Shown one piece after another: positions 54,138 to 63,585 of a DNA stretch of 64,000 nucleotides. This stretch comes from CAZAMB01 sp964501365 (GTDB taxonomy: Bacteria > Planctomycetota > Phycisphaerae > UBA1845): positions 76,901-140,900 of the forward strand of contig CAZCST010000006.1 of NCBI GenBank assembly GCA_964501365.1, read 5' to 3'. Position numbers and translations under genes: made by a program. How positions within the stretch are numbered: position 1 is the first letter of the stretch; every line of letters starts with the position of its first letter. The notes below the pieces were generated by a model that saw only the letters and a program-made list of their open reading frames with translations, was not told where the DNA came from and searched no databases.

Positions 54138-55630
54138 GTGACGGCAAGCCTCATGATCTGTTCTTGCGTCGCCTCACCGGCGTGGTTGTCGAGTATGCCC
54201 ACAAGGCGACCTTGCCGCATCACGCCGATTCGGTCAGCCACGCCGATGGCTTCCGGTAGCTCGGAGGTGATCAGGATCAGTGCTGCGCCGGCCGCCGCCA
54301 TACGGTTGATGAGCGCGTAGAGCTCCGCCTTTGCCCCGACGTCGATTCCTCGTGTCGGCTCGTCGAGGATGATGACACGGTAGTGGCCCCGAAGCCAGCG
54401 AGCGATCATTACTTTTTGTTGATTTCCCCCGCTCAGGCTGGCTGCCGCGACGCCGGGATGGCCTGCCGCAATTCCGTATTCCAGGATCATCTTTTCAGCC
54501 AGGCGCCGCTCCGTTCGAGGGCGCAAGAACCCCAATGTGGAAACCTCGTGCAGATGGGCAAGGGAAATGTTTTCCTGAAGAGATCGGTCGAGCAGGAGGC
54601 CTGCCGCCTTTCGATCCTCAGGGAGGAATGCGATTCCTGCGCGTTTCGCCAATTTGGGGGAGCGAAAAGGTCCGCGCGCTGACCCGATCGCAACCTGGCC
54701 AGATACGTTTGAGATGCAACCAAAGAGCGACTTGCCCAGCGAACTCCTCCCTGAGCCGACCAGCCCTGTGAGGGCAAAAACTTCGCCACCGCGCACGTCA
54801 AAGGAGACATTCTCCACGCGACCGGGAACCGAAAGCTCTTGAACCCGCAACACGACTTCGCCCGGCATGCTTTTGCGCCGCGGAAACTCCGCCTCAATCG
54901 TTCGGCCCACCATTTCGCGGATCATTTGATCGCGATTGACCAGGCCAATCGGACGAGTAGAAATATGCTTCCCGTCTCGAAGCACAGTAACGTGGTCCGC
55001 CAACGAAAAAATCTCATCGAGCCGATGAGACACATACACTACGCTGCAGCCCTGTTTGGTTAGCGCGCGGACCAGTCCGAACATCACGGCAAGCTCTCGC
55101 GGCGTAAGAACCGCTGACGGCTCATCAAGCAGCAGCACGCGCGCCTGCGCGGCAAATCCCCGGGCGATCTCCACCATCTGCTGTTGTGCGAGGCTCAGAT
55201 CGGCAACCTTGCAGCGCACCGGCATATCCACACCAAGAGATTGAAAGACTTGCTCAGTACGCCGGTGCAGCTCGCCAAAGGAGAGGAGCCCGAGCCGCCC
55301 TCGGGGCCAGCGACCCAGGTATACGTTTTCACTGACGGTCAGCTGTCCGGCGAGACTCAGCTCCTGGTACACGATGGCGATGCCGTGGGCCTGAGCCTGG
55401 CGGACGTTGTCGATCTGCACACGCTCGCCGTCCATGCTGATCGACCCCGTATCAGCGCAGGTCGCGCCAGCGATGATCTTCATCAATGTGCTTTTGCCTG
55501 CGCCGTTTTCACCGACCAGCGCGTGCACACATCCCGGGAGTATGGAAAAGGTGACCTGATCGAGTGCCTGGACACCCGGGTAACGCTTGGAGAGGCCTGC
55601 GAAGTGAACGCGTGCGGGCACGTTTTCCAA
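54134..55630 (-). CDS. Sugar ABC transporter ATP-binding protein (RbsA/MglA family, two ABC domains)
   Basis: 498 residues. First ABC: GENGAGKSTLM (Walker A), LSLAQQQMVEIARG (signature), LLLDEPSAVL (Walker B). Second ABC: GLVGSGRSSLG (the divergent Walker A typical of RbsA-type), LSGGNQQKVMIARWL, IILDEPTRGIDVG. Both halves intact. Powers import of the sugar bound by the lipoprotein encoded upstream. Confidence 0.94.
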   Translation of the reverse strand: MENVPARVHFAGLSKRYPGVQALDQVTFSILPGCVHALVGENGAGKSTLMKIIAGATCADTGSISMDGERVQIDNVRQAQAHGIAIVYQELSLAGQLTVSENVYLGRWPRGRLGLLSFGELHRRTEQVFQSLGVDMPVRCKVADLSLAQQQMVEIARGFAAQARVLLLDEPSAVLTPRELAVMFGLVRALTKQGCSVVYVSHRLDEIFSLADHVTVLRDGKHISTRPIGLVNRDQMIREMVGRTIEAEFPRRKSMPGEVVLRVQELSVPGRVENVSFDVRGGEVFALTGLVGSGRSSLGKSLFGCISNVSGQVAIGSARGPFRSPKLAKRAGIAFLPEDRKAAGLLLDRSLQENISLAHLHEVSTLGFLRPRTERRLAEKMILEYGIAAGHPGVAAASLSGGNQQKVMIARWLRGHYRVIILDEPTRGIDVGAKAELYALINRMAAAGAALILITSELPEAIGVADRIGVMRQGRLVGILDNHAGEATQEQIMRLAVT

Positions 55631-55650
55631 GGACAGGCTTCTCCGCAGGT

Positions 55651-56610
55651 CTACTTTCGGTCGCCGACATAGGTCGAGACCTCAACCGCGATTGTTGAGG
55701 GCGGAGACGTACCGCTGAAGAAATCGTGAATCGCCCGCATGGTGAGTTCCCCGATGCGCCGCGGATTCTGGATGACATCGCCATACAGCACGCCACTGTC
55801 AATTTTGCTGCGGGCTTCCGGCGTCGCGTCGTAGCCCACGATCTGAATTTTTCCGACCTTGCCCGCCGCTTCGATGGCCGCGAGCGCCCCGAGCGCAGTG
55901 TCGTCGTTGATTCCAAAAACTCCCACCAGGTCCGGATGTGATTCCAGCAAGTCCTCGGTAACGCGGACAGCTTTATCGCGTCTGCCATCTGCAGACAGTT
56001 CCGCCATGACCGCAATTTCCGGATACTTCGCTATTTGCTCTTTGAATCCCTTGACCCGATCACTCACGCTCGCGACTTCCGGATGGGACAGGATCGCCAC
56101 AGCCCCCTTGTTCGCGATGGCCTTGGCCAGGAGGCTTGCGGCCTGGCGACCCCCCTGGAGGTTGTCAGAGGCAATGTGACTGACAACGATGCCAATGGTC
56201 GAAAGATTTGCGATATCAGCCGTGAACACGGGAATCTTCGCTTGGTTTGCCGCCGCAATGCTGGCGCCAACGCTTTTCGAGTCGCACGGAGATACCACGA
56301 TGGCATCCATCTTTTGGACTATGAATTCGTCGATCTGATTGGCCTGCCGTGAAGGATCAAACTCGGCGGAAACAATGACGGGCCGGTATCCGTATTCGAC
56401 GGTGGCCGACTCCAGTCCCGCACGCAATTCCTGATAGAACTGGTGTTGCAGTGTCAGAAGCGAAACACCGATAGTTTTCCCTTGCTTTAGGGCCGTTATT
56501 GGTTTGGGGGCACGGGCGGTCTCTTCCTTTTCGCAGCCCTGTATCAGCGGTGCCGTCAGCAACAAAAGCACTAGCACAAAGCCAATTCGAATACGATGAA
56601 TCACACTCAT
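55651..56610 (-). CDS. Sugar-binding lipoprotein (RbsB-like, periplasmic-binding protein type 1)
   Basis: 319 residues. Lipobox LIQGC. Two-lobed type-1 binding protein: IGVSLLTLQHQFYQELRAGL, VVSPCDSKSVGASIAAANQA, VSHIASDNLQGGRQAASLLAKAI, GINDDTALGALAAIEAAG and IVGYDATPEA. First gene of the importer; captures the sugar. The association with GH38 suggests mannose or a mannose-containing product, but ligand residues cannot be confirmed from this reading. Confidence 0.92.
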   Translation of the reverse strand: MSVIHRIRIGFVLVLLLLTAPLIQGCEKEETARAPKPITALKQGKTIGVSLLTLQHQFYQELRAGLESATVEYGYRPVIVSAEFDPSRQANQIDEFIVQKMDAIVVSPCDSKSVGASIAAANQAKIPVFTADIANLSTIGIVVSHIASDNLQGGRQAASLLAKAIANKGAVAILSHPEVASVSDRVKGFKEQIAKYPEIAVMAELSADGRRDKAVRVTEDLLESHPDLVGVFGINDDTALGALAAIEAAGKVGKIQIVGYDATPEARSKIDSGVLYGDVIQNPRRIGELTMRAIHDFFSGTSPPSTIAVEVSTYVGDRK

Positions 56611-57228
56611 TCCTCACATCCAAGCGCAGTCCGGACAAGCCCGTCGTCACCAGAGACGCTATCTGATGCATCCCCTGATCGCAAACGATCGGTCGGTAAC
56701 GGCCTACGAAGTGTGGCGAGGTTGTATTCCAGGAGCAGACAGCGGGATGGCGGACATGATGCGTATGGCCGAGTTGCCGTGAGACGAAGGCGGAATTGAT
56801 TCCTGGATTCCAACCCAAAGCCGGGCAGTTCACTGCGGGGGGGGAGTCACGCCCAAAATGCGGGAAGTTATTTTGCGCTCGCAGTTTGCGCGAGAACCTT
56901 TCGATGATCAGATGATCGCATTTCTTCGTATGCATACTCATTTTATCGAGGTATTCACAGCGCAAGGCGTTAGTAAGACGGTCTTGCACCAATGCGTTTT
57001 TTCCCGCACACCGCGAACCCTTCGACTGTCGTTAACCGGAGTGGTCGACTATCCTCGACACTGTACAATGAGACGTTTCAGTACTGAACACAGCGAAAAT
57101 ACTGTGTATGAAGTTGGTGAACGCGTAAAGCGTGATGAGTTCAATCGAAGCAACTCCGCGAAGCCTTCCCCGTTCCAACAGGGGTGCGAAGGGGGGTCTG
57201 GCGCTAGGGGTTTGGGGCCAAGCACTAC
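56611..57228. other. 618-bp divergent intergenic region
   Basis: Lies between the importer operon (minus) and the membrane protein gene (plus). It must carry both promoters. A TACAAT hexamer (57064-57069) and an inverted repeat ACACAG-N8-CTGTGT (57088-57107) are visible, and a G run at 56838-56846. No gene or RNA recognised. Confidence 0.5.
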
Positions 57229-57774
57229 ATGAAAAAAAATTCACCTGCTCGGAGAGAGAAGCTTCTCGCCGAATTCAAAGTGTACCTCGTCGACGCCCTC
57301 TATCTCTTTTTCCTCCTGGGCACCTTCGCGATGTATCGACGATTGATTTTGGCCGAATATCAGATCAGCTATCTGCACTACGGAATCACACTCGTCGAGG
57401 CCCTCGTTCTCGCCAAGATCCTCTTTCTGGGCCGCCTGATGCACATCGATCGGGGTTTTGGAAACAACCCGCTGATTTTTCCGACGCTATGGAAGTCGAT
57501 TGTCTTCAGCCTGCTGGTGGGCGGCTTTGCCATCGTCGAGGCCGTAATCAGGGGGCTGATCGATGGCCAGGGGGCGACGAACTCACTAAGCGAGTTTGGC
57601 GGCGCCGGTAAGTTTGCCCTCATCGGCAAGTGCGTTGTGACTTTTTTTGCTTTGATTCCGTTTTTTGGTCTCAAGGAGATCGGGCAGGCATTGGGCGCGG
57701 GCAAACTCGCGGAGATGTTCTTGCGCAGCAAAGGAGAGTCCGTACCGAAGCCTGATCGTGTAGGATCGTTGTGA
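57229..57774 (+). CDS. Conserved membrane protein, unknown
   Basis: 181 residues with four predicted membrane segments (LYLFFLLGTFAMYRRLIL, HYGITLVEALVLAKILFL, SIVFSLLVGGFAIVEAVI, CVVTFFALIPFFGLKEIG) and a charged N-terminus (KKNSPARREKLLAEFK). Overlaps the VOC gene start. No recognised function; similar small four-helix proteins are found in diverse bacteria. Confidence 0.7.
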   Translation: MKKNSPARREKLLAEFKVYLVDALYLFFLLGTFAMYRRLILAEYQISYLHYGITLVEALVLAKILFLGRLMHIDRGFGNNPLIFPTLWKSIVFSLLVGGFAIVEAVIRGLIDGQGATNSLSEFGGAGKFALIGKCVVTFFALIPFFGLKEIGQALGAGKLAEMFLRSKGESVPKPDRVGSL

Positions 57775-58160
57775 TGAGTTCACTTACGCATTTCGAGATA
57801 TATGGGCCGGAGCCAGCCAGACTGGCGGACTTCTATCGAAGCCTGCTTGGTTGGGAGATTGAGAAGATGGAGGGCCTGGGTTATTGGCGTATTCAGATTC
57901 CCTCCGAGGACGTCAAGCCAATGCATGGAGGGCTGACCTATCGCGCGATTCCGGACCTGAATAGTTGGTTGATGTTTGTAAACGTCGCGTCGATTGACGA
58001 AACGGTAGCGCGCGCCCAGGACATGGGAGGCTCGATCGTTCGTCCCAAGACGGCAGTTCCAAGAACCGCATGGGTGACGATCCTTGCCGACCCCGCGAAA
58101 AACATCTTTGGCGTCTGGGAGGCGGACTCCAGCGCCTTTCCGCCGCTGCATCCCGACTGA
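57774..58160 (+). CDS. VOC-family protein (glyoxalase/bleomycin-resistance fold)
   Basis: 128 residues. One VOC module: SLTHFEIYGPEPARLADFYRSLLGWEIEKM, then VTILADPAKNIFGVWEAD. Metal ligand positions include His5-like and the C-terminal Glu. The initiation codon shares a base with the preceding stop. The substrate is unknown. Confidence 0.85.
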   Translation: MSSLTHFEIYGPEPARLADFYRSLLGWEIEKMEGLGYWRIQIPSEDVKPMHGGLTYRAIPDLNSWLMFVNVASIDETVARAQDMGGSIVRPKTAVPRTAWVTILADPAKNIFGVWEADSSAFPPLHPD

Positions 58161-58255
58161 TGAGGAAAAGAGCCATACCAACGAAGCATTGAGACCATCT
58201 GGCGGACAAAAGCGTTTCTAACACACTTGGAAGACAAAGAAGAAGGAGAAATCAG

Positions 58256-59422
58256 ATGTATTACACAGACAATTCGATCCTGCCTGAGTACATGCAGCCG
58301 CTGATCATTACGGCGGCGCCTTATGGACCAGCGTGGTTGCCGGGTGACGCCAGCGATATCGCGGTCACATGGGATGAACAAGTCAAGGCTGCGGTGGACT
58401 GCTACAAGGCAGGTGCCACCATGTTGCATTTCCACGTTCGCAACCCCGTCACCGGCATGGGTTCGATGAACTTCGACGAATACAATTACCTGCTGAAGCG
58501 CATCAAAGAGGCCGTGCCGGACATGATGATTCAGGTCGGCGGCTCCATCTCTTTCTCTCCGCATACGGAAGACGCCAAGGCGAAATGGCTGGACTACGAC
58601 ACCCGCCACATGCTGACAGAACTGGACCCCAAGCCGGAGTTTGTGACTGTTACGACCGGCACGACGCTCTGGGACATCGCCTCGATGTTCAGCAAGGAAG
58701 ACATCAAGGGTACGCACATGGACGATCCCAAGGTGCTTGCTGCGTGGGCAGGGATGGTGGTGGATTCCACGCCGGCTTTCTATCTGGAGCACCTGAAACG
58801 GCTTCGCAAGAATGGCATCCAGCCCTACTTCGTTCCGGCTCATGTACACCAGTGGGAAATCATTGAGCGGCTCATTCGCGCGGGCGTCTATATGGGGCCG
58901 CTGAACATGGCGCTTTGTGCTTACGGCGGCGGGACTCTGGGCAGGAACCCGTTTGACATGATGCATTTCCTGCAAAGGGTGCCCCAAGGGTCCATCAATA
59001 CGTTCTGGTCCAGCATGAGGGGATTGATTTCCTACTCGGCGATGGCCATCGTGCTTGGGCAACACGTTCGCGTCGGCAACGAGGACAATCTTTGGGGAGC
59101 GGACCGCCAGCGAAAGACCACAGTGGAGCAAATCGAAGGTGTGGTGCGAATCTGCAAGGCATTTGGCCGCAAAGTCGCGACGGCCGCAGAGGCCCGCAAG
59201 ATCTGCAAAGTCGGCACCTGGTACAACAGCGTGGAAGAAACGCTGCAGAACAATGGCATGCCGCCCAACCCTACGGATCACGATCCCGGCTTCCTCGTCT
59301 GGCCAACCGACGGGAAGAAAAAGGAGGCAGTCCTCGGTGGAGATTCGCACCCCATCGCTGCCTGCATGATCGCGCCTGAGCCGGTTCGTGCCGCGCAGGC
59401 AAAGTTGATGGCAAAGAAATAA
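58256..59422 (+). CDS. Beta-keto acid cleavage enzyme (BKACE, DUF849)
   Basis: 388 residues, TIM barrel with zinc ligands in MLHFHVRNP and a Glu in HVRVGNEDNLWG. The family condenses a beta-keto acid with acetyl-CoA, yielding acetoacetate and a CoA ester; Kce of lysine fermentation is one member. It is longer than Kce (about 275), with extra segments, which marks one of the untested BKACE subgroups. RBS AGGAG precedes the ATG. Neighbours (VOC, tandem CMD) suggest a catabolic pathway rather than lysine fermentation. Confidence 0.88.
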   Translation: MYYTDNSILPEYMQPLIITAAPYGPAWLPGDASDIAVTWDEQVKAAVDCYKAGATMLHFHVRNPVTGMGSMNFDEYNYLLKRIKEAVPDMMIQVGGSISFSPHTEDAKAKWLDYDTRHMLTELDPKPEFVTVTTGTTLWDIASMFSKEDIKGTHMDDPKVLAAWAGMVVDSTPAFYLEHLKRLRKNGIQPYFVPAHVHQWEIIERLIRAGVYMGPLNMALCAYGGGTLGRNPFDMMHFLQRVPQGSINTFWSSMRGLISYSAMAIVLGQHVRVGNEDNLWGADRQRKTTVEQIEGVVRICKAFGRKVATAAEARKICKVGTWYNSVEETLQNNGMPPNPTDHDPGFLVWPTDGKKKEAVLGGDSHPIAACMIAPEPVRAAQAKLMAKK

Positions 59423-59542
59423 TGAATCAACCGCGTCCGTGAGTCCCGCCCTCCCATCTGTGTTGGAGGGCGGGGCTTGTCGGCGCGCCGGAAAATTCGC
59501 GATTTCGTACATCCATCAGTACTTGGGAATCGGAGGCACATC

Positions 59543-60265
59543 ATGACAACGACAGTAGCGACAGAAACGCCGCCCGGGCCATGGGATCCGGCCGTGACTC
59601 AACTGGGCGAGTGGGATCCCAAATGGGCTGATGCGTGCGTGAGAATGAGCACGAACCCTTGGACCAGCGGAATTCTGTCACGGAAGCTCGTCGAACTCAT
59701 ATGTGTTGCCCTGAATGCGGCCTGTACCAATTTGAATCCGGACGGTACGCGCCGGCACATTCGTGCCGCGCTCGACGCCGGCGCAACGCGCGATGAGATT
59801 CTGTTCGTAATCAAATGCGCGTCGGTGATGTCCATACACTCATGCAGCCTCGGTGCGCCCATCCTGCTGGAGGCGTCGAAGGCGGCCGGCAAACATCCGG
59901 GGCCAAAGCCTGCAGCCGCAACACCGGCCTGCGACAAGATGAAGTCAATCGGGCAGTGGAACACCGCGTGGGATCCGTTTTATCAGCTCGATCCTGTCTG
60001 GACCGACGAATTCATGGCGACGGGCGCCGGGATTTACGGGAGCGGTGTGATGCCAGCCAAGGAAACCGAGCTGATCAGCATCGCTTTTGACGCGTCGTAC
60101 ACACATATGTACGCCCCGGGCACGCAGCGTCATATTCAGAACGCGCTAAAGGCCGGCGCGACAATGGAAGAAATCATGGAGGTGCTGAAGCTGTGCGTTG
60201 CTCAAGGTGTTCAGGCCTGTAATATGGGTGTGCCAATCCTCGCGGAGGAGCTGGCGAGGAAATGA
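59543..60265 (+). CDS. Tandem carboxymuconolactone decarboxylase (AhpD-like) protein
   Basis: 240 residues from ATG 59543 (GGAGG box). Two CMD modules: one around TRRHIRAALDAGATRDEIL and one around TQRHIQNALKAGATMEEIM. The C-x-x-C redox pair of AhpD is absent in both (first has ACTN, second SYTH at the place), so disulfide reductase activity is unlikely; gamma-lactone decarboxylase or a thiol-independent role fits better. Its ends touch the BKACE and DUF1254 genes, 120 and 137 bp away. Confidence 0.88.
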   Translation: MTTTVATETPPGPWDPAVTQLGEWDPKWADACVRMSTNPWTSGILSRKLVELICVALNAACTNLNPDGTRRHIRAALDAGATRDEILFVIKCASVMSIHSCSLGAPILLEASKAAGKHPGPKPAAATPACDKMKSIGQWNTAWDPFYQLDPVWTDEFMATGAGIYGSGVMPAKETELISIAFDASYTHMYAPGTQRHIQNALKAGATMEEIMEVLKLCVAQGVQACNMGVPILAEELARK

Positions 60266-60402
60266 ACTCCCGCAATCGTCCGGAGTGCAGAGGGAATACA
60301 TCGTTGTGCAGTTTGTCCCGCTGTTACCGAAACGGCATAAGCCATGATGGCCGGCAGGATGATTCGAATAGAAGATCAACTCATGGAAAGGGATGGAGTG
60401 TA

Positions 60403-61833
60403 ATGCTTCGACGAAAAATGATGACGGTTGGGTATTTGCTGGCGATCGGACTGGCAAACCTGAGTGGCCAGGTACTTGGCTCCGATAAACCGGCAGCAGG
60501 CCCCCTCTCGCCGGACCAGGCGCGCCAGCTTGCGATTGATGCCTACATCTACGGGTATCCGCTCGTTACGATGGAATGGACGCGCCGGGTCTCGACCAAT
60601 GTCGCCAAGCCCGAAGGCACCCGTGCGCCCATGGGGAATCTGATCAAGCTGCGTCAATATCCTGACGCGAAATTCAGGGACGTCACCGCGCCCAACGCGG
60701 ATACGCTTTACACGACCGCATGGATCGATGTCACGGAGGAGCCCTGGGTGCTCAAACTCCCGGACTCCAAGGGACGGTACTACTTGATGCCCATGCTTGA
60801 CGGCTGGACGAACGTATTCCAGGTGCCGGGCAAGCGCACGACAGGCGATAAGGCGCAAGCGTACGCGATCACCGGCCCGCGCTGGCAGGGGAAAATTCCC
60901 GATGGCGTTGTCGAGTATAAGTCGCCGACGGGAATGGTCTGGATTCTGGGGCGCATCTATTGCACGGGAACACCGGAGGATTACGCGGCCACTCACGCGA
61001 TGCAGGATGAGGTCTCTCTCGTTCCGCTGAGTGCCTACGGCAAGGCATTTACACCGCCCGCGGGAAAGGTTGATACGACGATTGACATGAAGATGGCGGT
61101 GCGCGATCACGTCAATGGGATGGATACAGAATCCTATTTCAAGCTTCTGGCCAAACTGATGAAGGACAATCCGCCGGCAGCGGCCGATGCGCCAATGGTT
61201 GCGAACATGGCGCGCCTGGGCATCGTGCCCGGCTCGGACTTCAAACTTGCCGACCTCGGCACCGAAGTGGGCGCAGCCCTGAAGGATGTCCCGAAAGTCG
61301 GGTTTGAGCGGATCATGGGCTACTTCAAGGAGGCCGGAAAACACGAGAACGGCTGGGTCTTCACCACGCAAACGGGGATATACGGCACCAACTATGTGAA
61401 CCGGGCGCTGATTACCGCGATCGGATTGGGAGCCAACCGGCCCGAGGACGCGGTATATCCAACGTCGGAGATCGATGCCGAAGGCAAACCCTATCAGGGT
61501 GAAAATAAGTACGTCATCCATTTCGACAAGGGAAAGATGCCGCCGGCGGACGCCTTCTGGTCGCTGACGATGTACGACGACAAATACTTCTTTGTTGACA
61601 ATCGGCTGAACCGCTACAACGTCAGCAGTCGCTCCAAGTTCCTCGAAAACAAGGATGGGTCAGTGGATGTGTACGTCCAGCACGAGAGCCCCGGTGCCGA
61701 CAAGGAAACGAATTGGTTGCCGGCGCCCGAAGGTCGATTCATCCTGATGCTTCGCCTCTACTGGCCGCGGGCAACGGCCCCATCAATCCTTGACGGGTCG
61801 TGGACGATGCCGGCAGTTCAGCCCCTCAAGTGA
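60403..61833 (+). CDS. Exported DUF1254/DUF1214 protein
   Basis: 476 residues from ATG 60403 (GGAG just upstream). Signal peptide (MMTVGYLLAIGLANLSGQVLG). DUF1254 half: DAYIYGYPLVTMEWTRR, TAPNADTLYTTAWIDV; DUF1214 half: GANRPEDAVYPTSEIDAEG, DAFWSLTMYDDKYFFVDN and NWLPAPEGRFILMLRLYWP. Periplasmic; molecular role unknown, sometimes linked to cell-surface or catabolic clusters. Confidence 0.9.
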   Translation: MLRRKMMTVGYLLAIGLANLSGQVLGSDKPAAGPLSPDQARQLAIDAYIYGYPLVTMEWTRRVSTNVAKPEGTRAPMGNLIKLRQYPDAKFRDVTAPNADTLYTTAWIDVTEEPWVLKLPDSKGRYYLMPMLDGWTNVFQVPGKRTTGDKAQAYAITGPRWQGKIPDGVVEYKSPTGMVWILGRIYCTGTPEDYAATHAMQDEVSLVPLSAYGKAFTPPAGKVDTTIDMKMAVRDHVNGMDTESYFKLLAKLMKDNPPAAADAPMVANMARLGIVPGSDFKLADLGTEVGAALKDVPKVGFERIMGYFKEAGKHENGWVFTTQTGIYGTNYVNRALITAIGLGANRPEDAVYPTSEIDAEGKPYQGENKYVIHFDKGKMPPADAFWSLTMYDDKYFFVDNRLNRYNVSSRSKFLENKDGSVDVYVQHESPGADKETNWLPAPEGRFILMLRLYWPRATAPSILDGSWTMPAVQPLK

Positions 61834-61870
61834 ATAAAGTGCCTCCGGTTCGCGTTCCATCGCCGCGGGC

Positions 61871-62560
61871 ATGATAAGAGTGATGATGAACCATAAGTCC
61901 GTACGCTGGAACTGGACTCCGCTCCGGTCTCTATCCATCGCCTGGCTTGTCACGCTGGCCGCGACCGTTGATATTGGCGTGGCGCTCGAACAGGCGATTG
62001 CGCGTGTGAACGACCTGCTCCAGAAGGATATTCCCACGGGCCGATTCGTGACCGCTGCCGTCGGTGTGTTGAGGCTGGCCGAGAACGAGATGACGCTCAT
62101 CTCGGCTGGTCATGGGCCGCTGCTCTTCTATCGGGCCGCGACGGGATCGGTCGAGTTATGGATCGCGGACGGTTTGCCCCTGGGCATCGCGCCCAGCGTC
62201 AAGTTCGAGGCGGCGCGGCGCGTGAGCTTTGAACCGAGTGATGCATTGGTTCTCATTACGGATGGGTTTTTCGAATGGGCGAACAACCAGGGGGAGCAAT
62301 ATGGTATCACCCGACTCAAGGCATTCGTCGAAGCAAATGGTCACGAGCCGCCATCGATGTTTATTAAGAGACTCCATGAAGATGTTATTGCTCACGCCGG
62401 CGGGGCAGTGCAGCCCGACGACCTCACGGTCGTGATCGTCAAGCGCTGCGCGGAGGCTCCGTGCCTGGCATCCTCATCGTCAGCAAAAGAGGAACGCGTT
62501 GCGTGGAATACACCTGTCCCGGATGTGGAACGTAACGGGCAGAGCCTGATACGATCATGA
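61871..62560 (+). pseudogene. 5'-truncated SpoIIE/PP2C-type serine phosphatase fragment
   Basis: The frame encodes the C-terminal part of a SpoIIE-type PP2C phosphatase: VNDLLQKDIPTGRFVTAAVGVLRL, ISAGHGPLLFYR, GLPLGI, DALVLITDGFFEWAN and QPDDLTVVIVKR. The N-terminal half with the metal-binding D-x-x-GHG motif and any sensor domain is missing; upstream residues (~1-40) look unrelated. With one of the metal Asp sets gone it should be inactive, unless it needs another protein. Start uncertain (61871 or 61886). Next gene overlaps by four bases. Confidence 0.65.
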
Positions 62561-63312
62561 GTTCAATATCCATCAGTTTGATGGTCGCCGCCTGTCTTGC
62601 TGCGGGCGTGTTGCTTGGCGTTGGTCTGCAACGCATCCTTCCCAGGCATCATCTCAGCACCGAGTCAAGGGATGTCGTGAAGCTCGGCATGGGCCTGACT
62701 GCGTCTACCTCCGCGCTGGTGCTCGCCTTGCTCGTCGCGTCAGCCAAGAGCTCCTACGATACACAAAAATCCGAATTGACGGACTTGTCTACAAAAATCA
62801 TTCTGCTCGATCGCATCCTGGCCCAATATGGACCGGAAACCCATGAGGCTCGTGATTTGCTTCAGCACACGGTGTCGGATTTCTTCAATCGAATCTGGCC
62901 GAAAGACGGGGCGTCGGCTCCACAGTTAGACCCAGCCGCATCGGGACGGGAATTGGTCTATTCTCGACTGCAGGATCTTTCGCCAGGCAACGAAGCGCAG
63001 CGTTCGTTAAAGGCCCAGGCGCTGAACCTCGCGTTTGACCTTGGGAAGGCACGCTGGTTGCTGTTCGAACAACGTGGCAGTTCGGTTCCGACGGTTTTCC
63101 TGGTCGTATTCGTATTTTGGCTCAGCGTTTTGTTTGCGAGCTTCAGCCTCTTCGCGCCGACGAATATCACGGTGCTCGTGACGCTTTTTGTCTGTGCGCT
63201 CTCGGTGGCGAATACGATCTTTCTCATCCTGGAACTGGATCGACCCTTCGAAGGATTGATCCGCATCTCAGGCGAGCCGCTGCGCCTTGCGCTCGCCCAT
63301 CTGGGGCAATAG
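62557..63312 (+). CDS. DUF4239 (bestrophin-like) membrane protein
   Basis: 251 residues. Two N-terminal membrane segments (SLMVAACLAAGVLLGVGL; MGLTASTSALVLALLVASAK), a soluble helical middle (SELTDLSTKIILLDRILAQYGPE, ARDLLQHTVSDFFNRIWP), and two C-terminal segments (VFLVVFVFWLSVLFASFSLF; VTLFVCALSVANTIFLILEL), the DUF4239 layout. Starts at the ATGA overlap with the phosphatase fragment. Function unknown. Confidence 0.78.
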   Translation: MSSISISLMVAACLAAGVLLGVGLQRILPRHHLSTESRDVVKLGMGLTASTSALVLALLVASAKSSYDTQKSELTDLSTKIILLDRILAQYGPETHEARDLLQHTVSDFFNRIWPKDGASAPQLDPAASGRELVYSRLQDLSPGNEAQRSLKAQALNLAFDLGKARWLLFEQRGSSVPTVFLVVFVFWLSVLFASFSLFAPTNITVLVTLFVCALSVANTIFLILELDRPFEGLIRISGEPLRLALAHLGQ

Positions 63313-63585
63313 GATCGTACTCCCGATGCGGATGAGCAGCCCATCGACGCGGTCTGACTTCGGCATCATGTGATAACCATGCCGCTTGGATCGTTCCAAG
63401 AGCCTCCCATTGCAATGGCATGTTCCGTCACTCGCTCTTTGTAGCGGCGGTTCAACTTTTTTAGAACAACAATTTCCACGTTTTTGTTCGAAGCTCTGGT
63501 TTGGGATCCTGCGCCTGCGCTATTGGTGATCTTGAAAACGCGCGATACGGTAGCACATTGGCAATAGCGAAATGATGTACGTAAC
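63313..63585. other. Intergenic, no gene seen
   Basis: About 270 bp between the DUF4239 gene and the decayed TPR sequence. An open minus-strand frame (63366-63689) reads unconserved sequence and is not accepted as a gene. Confidence 0.5.

Noticed and set aside
56685..56700. GATCGCAAACGATCG as a LacI-type operator before the importer operon
   Set aside because: Short and without the central CG step of LacI sites; no LacI regulator is encoded nearby.
56858..57232. Plus-strand frame of 124 residues in the divergent intergenic region
   Set aside because: No motif, no ribosome binding site of note, unlike composition; probably non-coding.
57938..59512. Minus-strand open frame of 524 residues opposite BKACE
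   Set aside because: Lies fully over the VOC and BKACE genes, Arg/His-rich low-information protein; typical shadow frame.
60376..61521. Minus-strand frame of 381 residues over the DUF1254 gene
   Set aside because: Antisense shadow; no motif.
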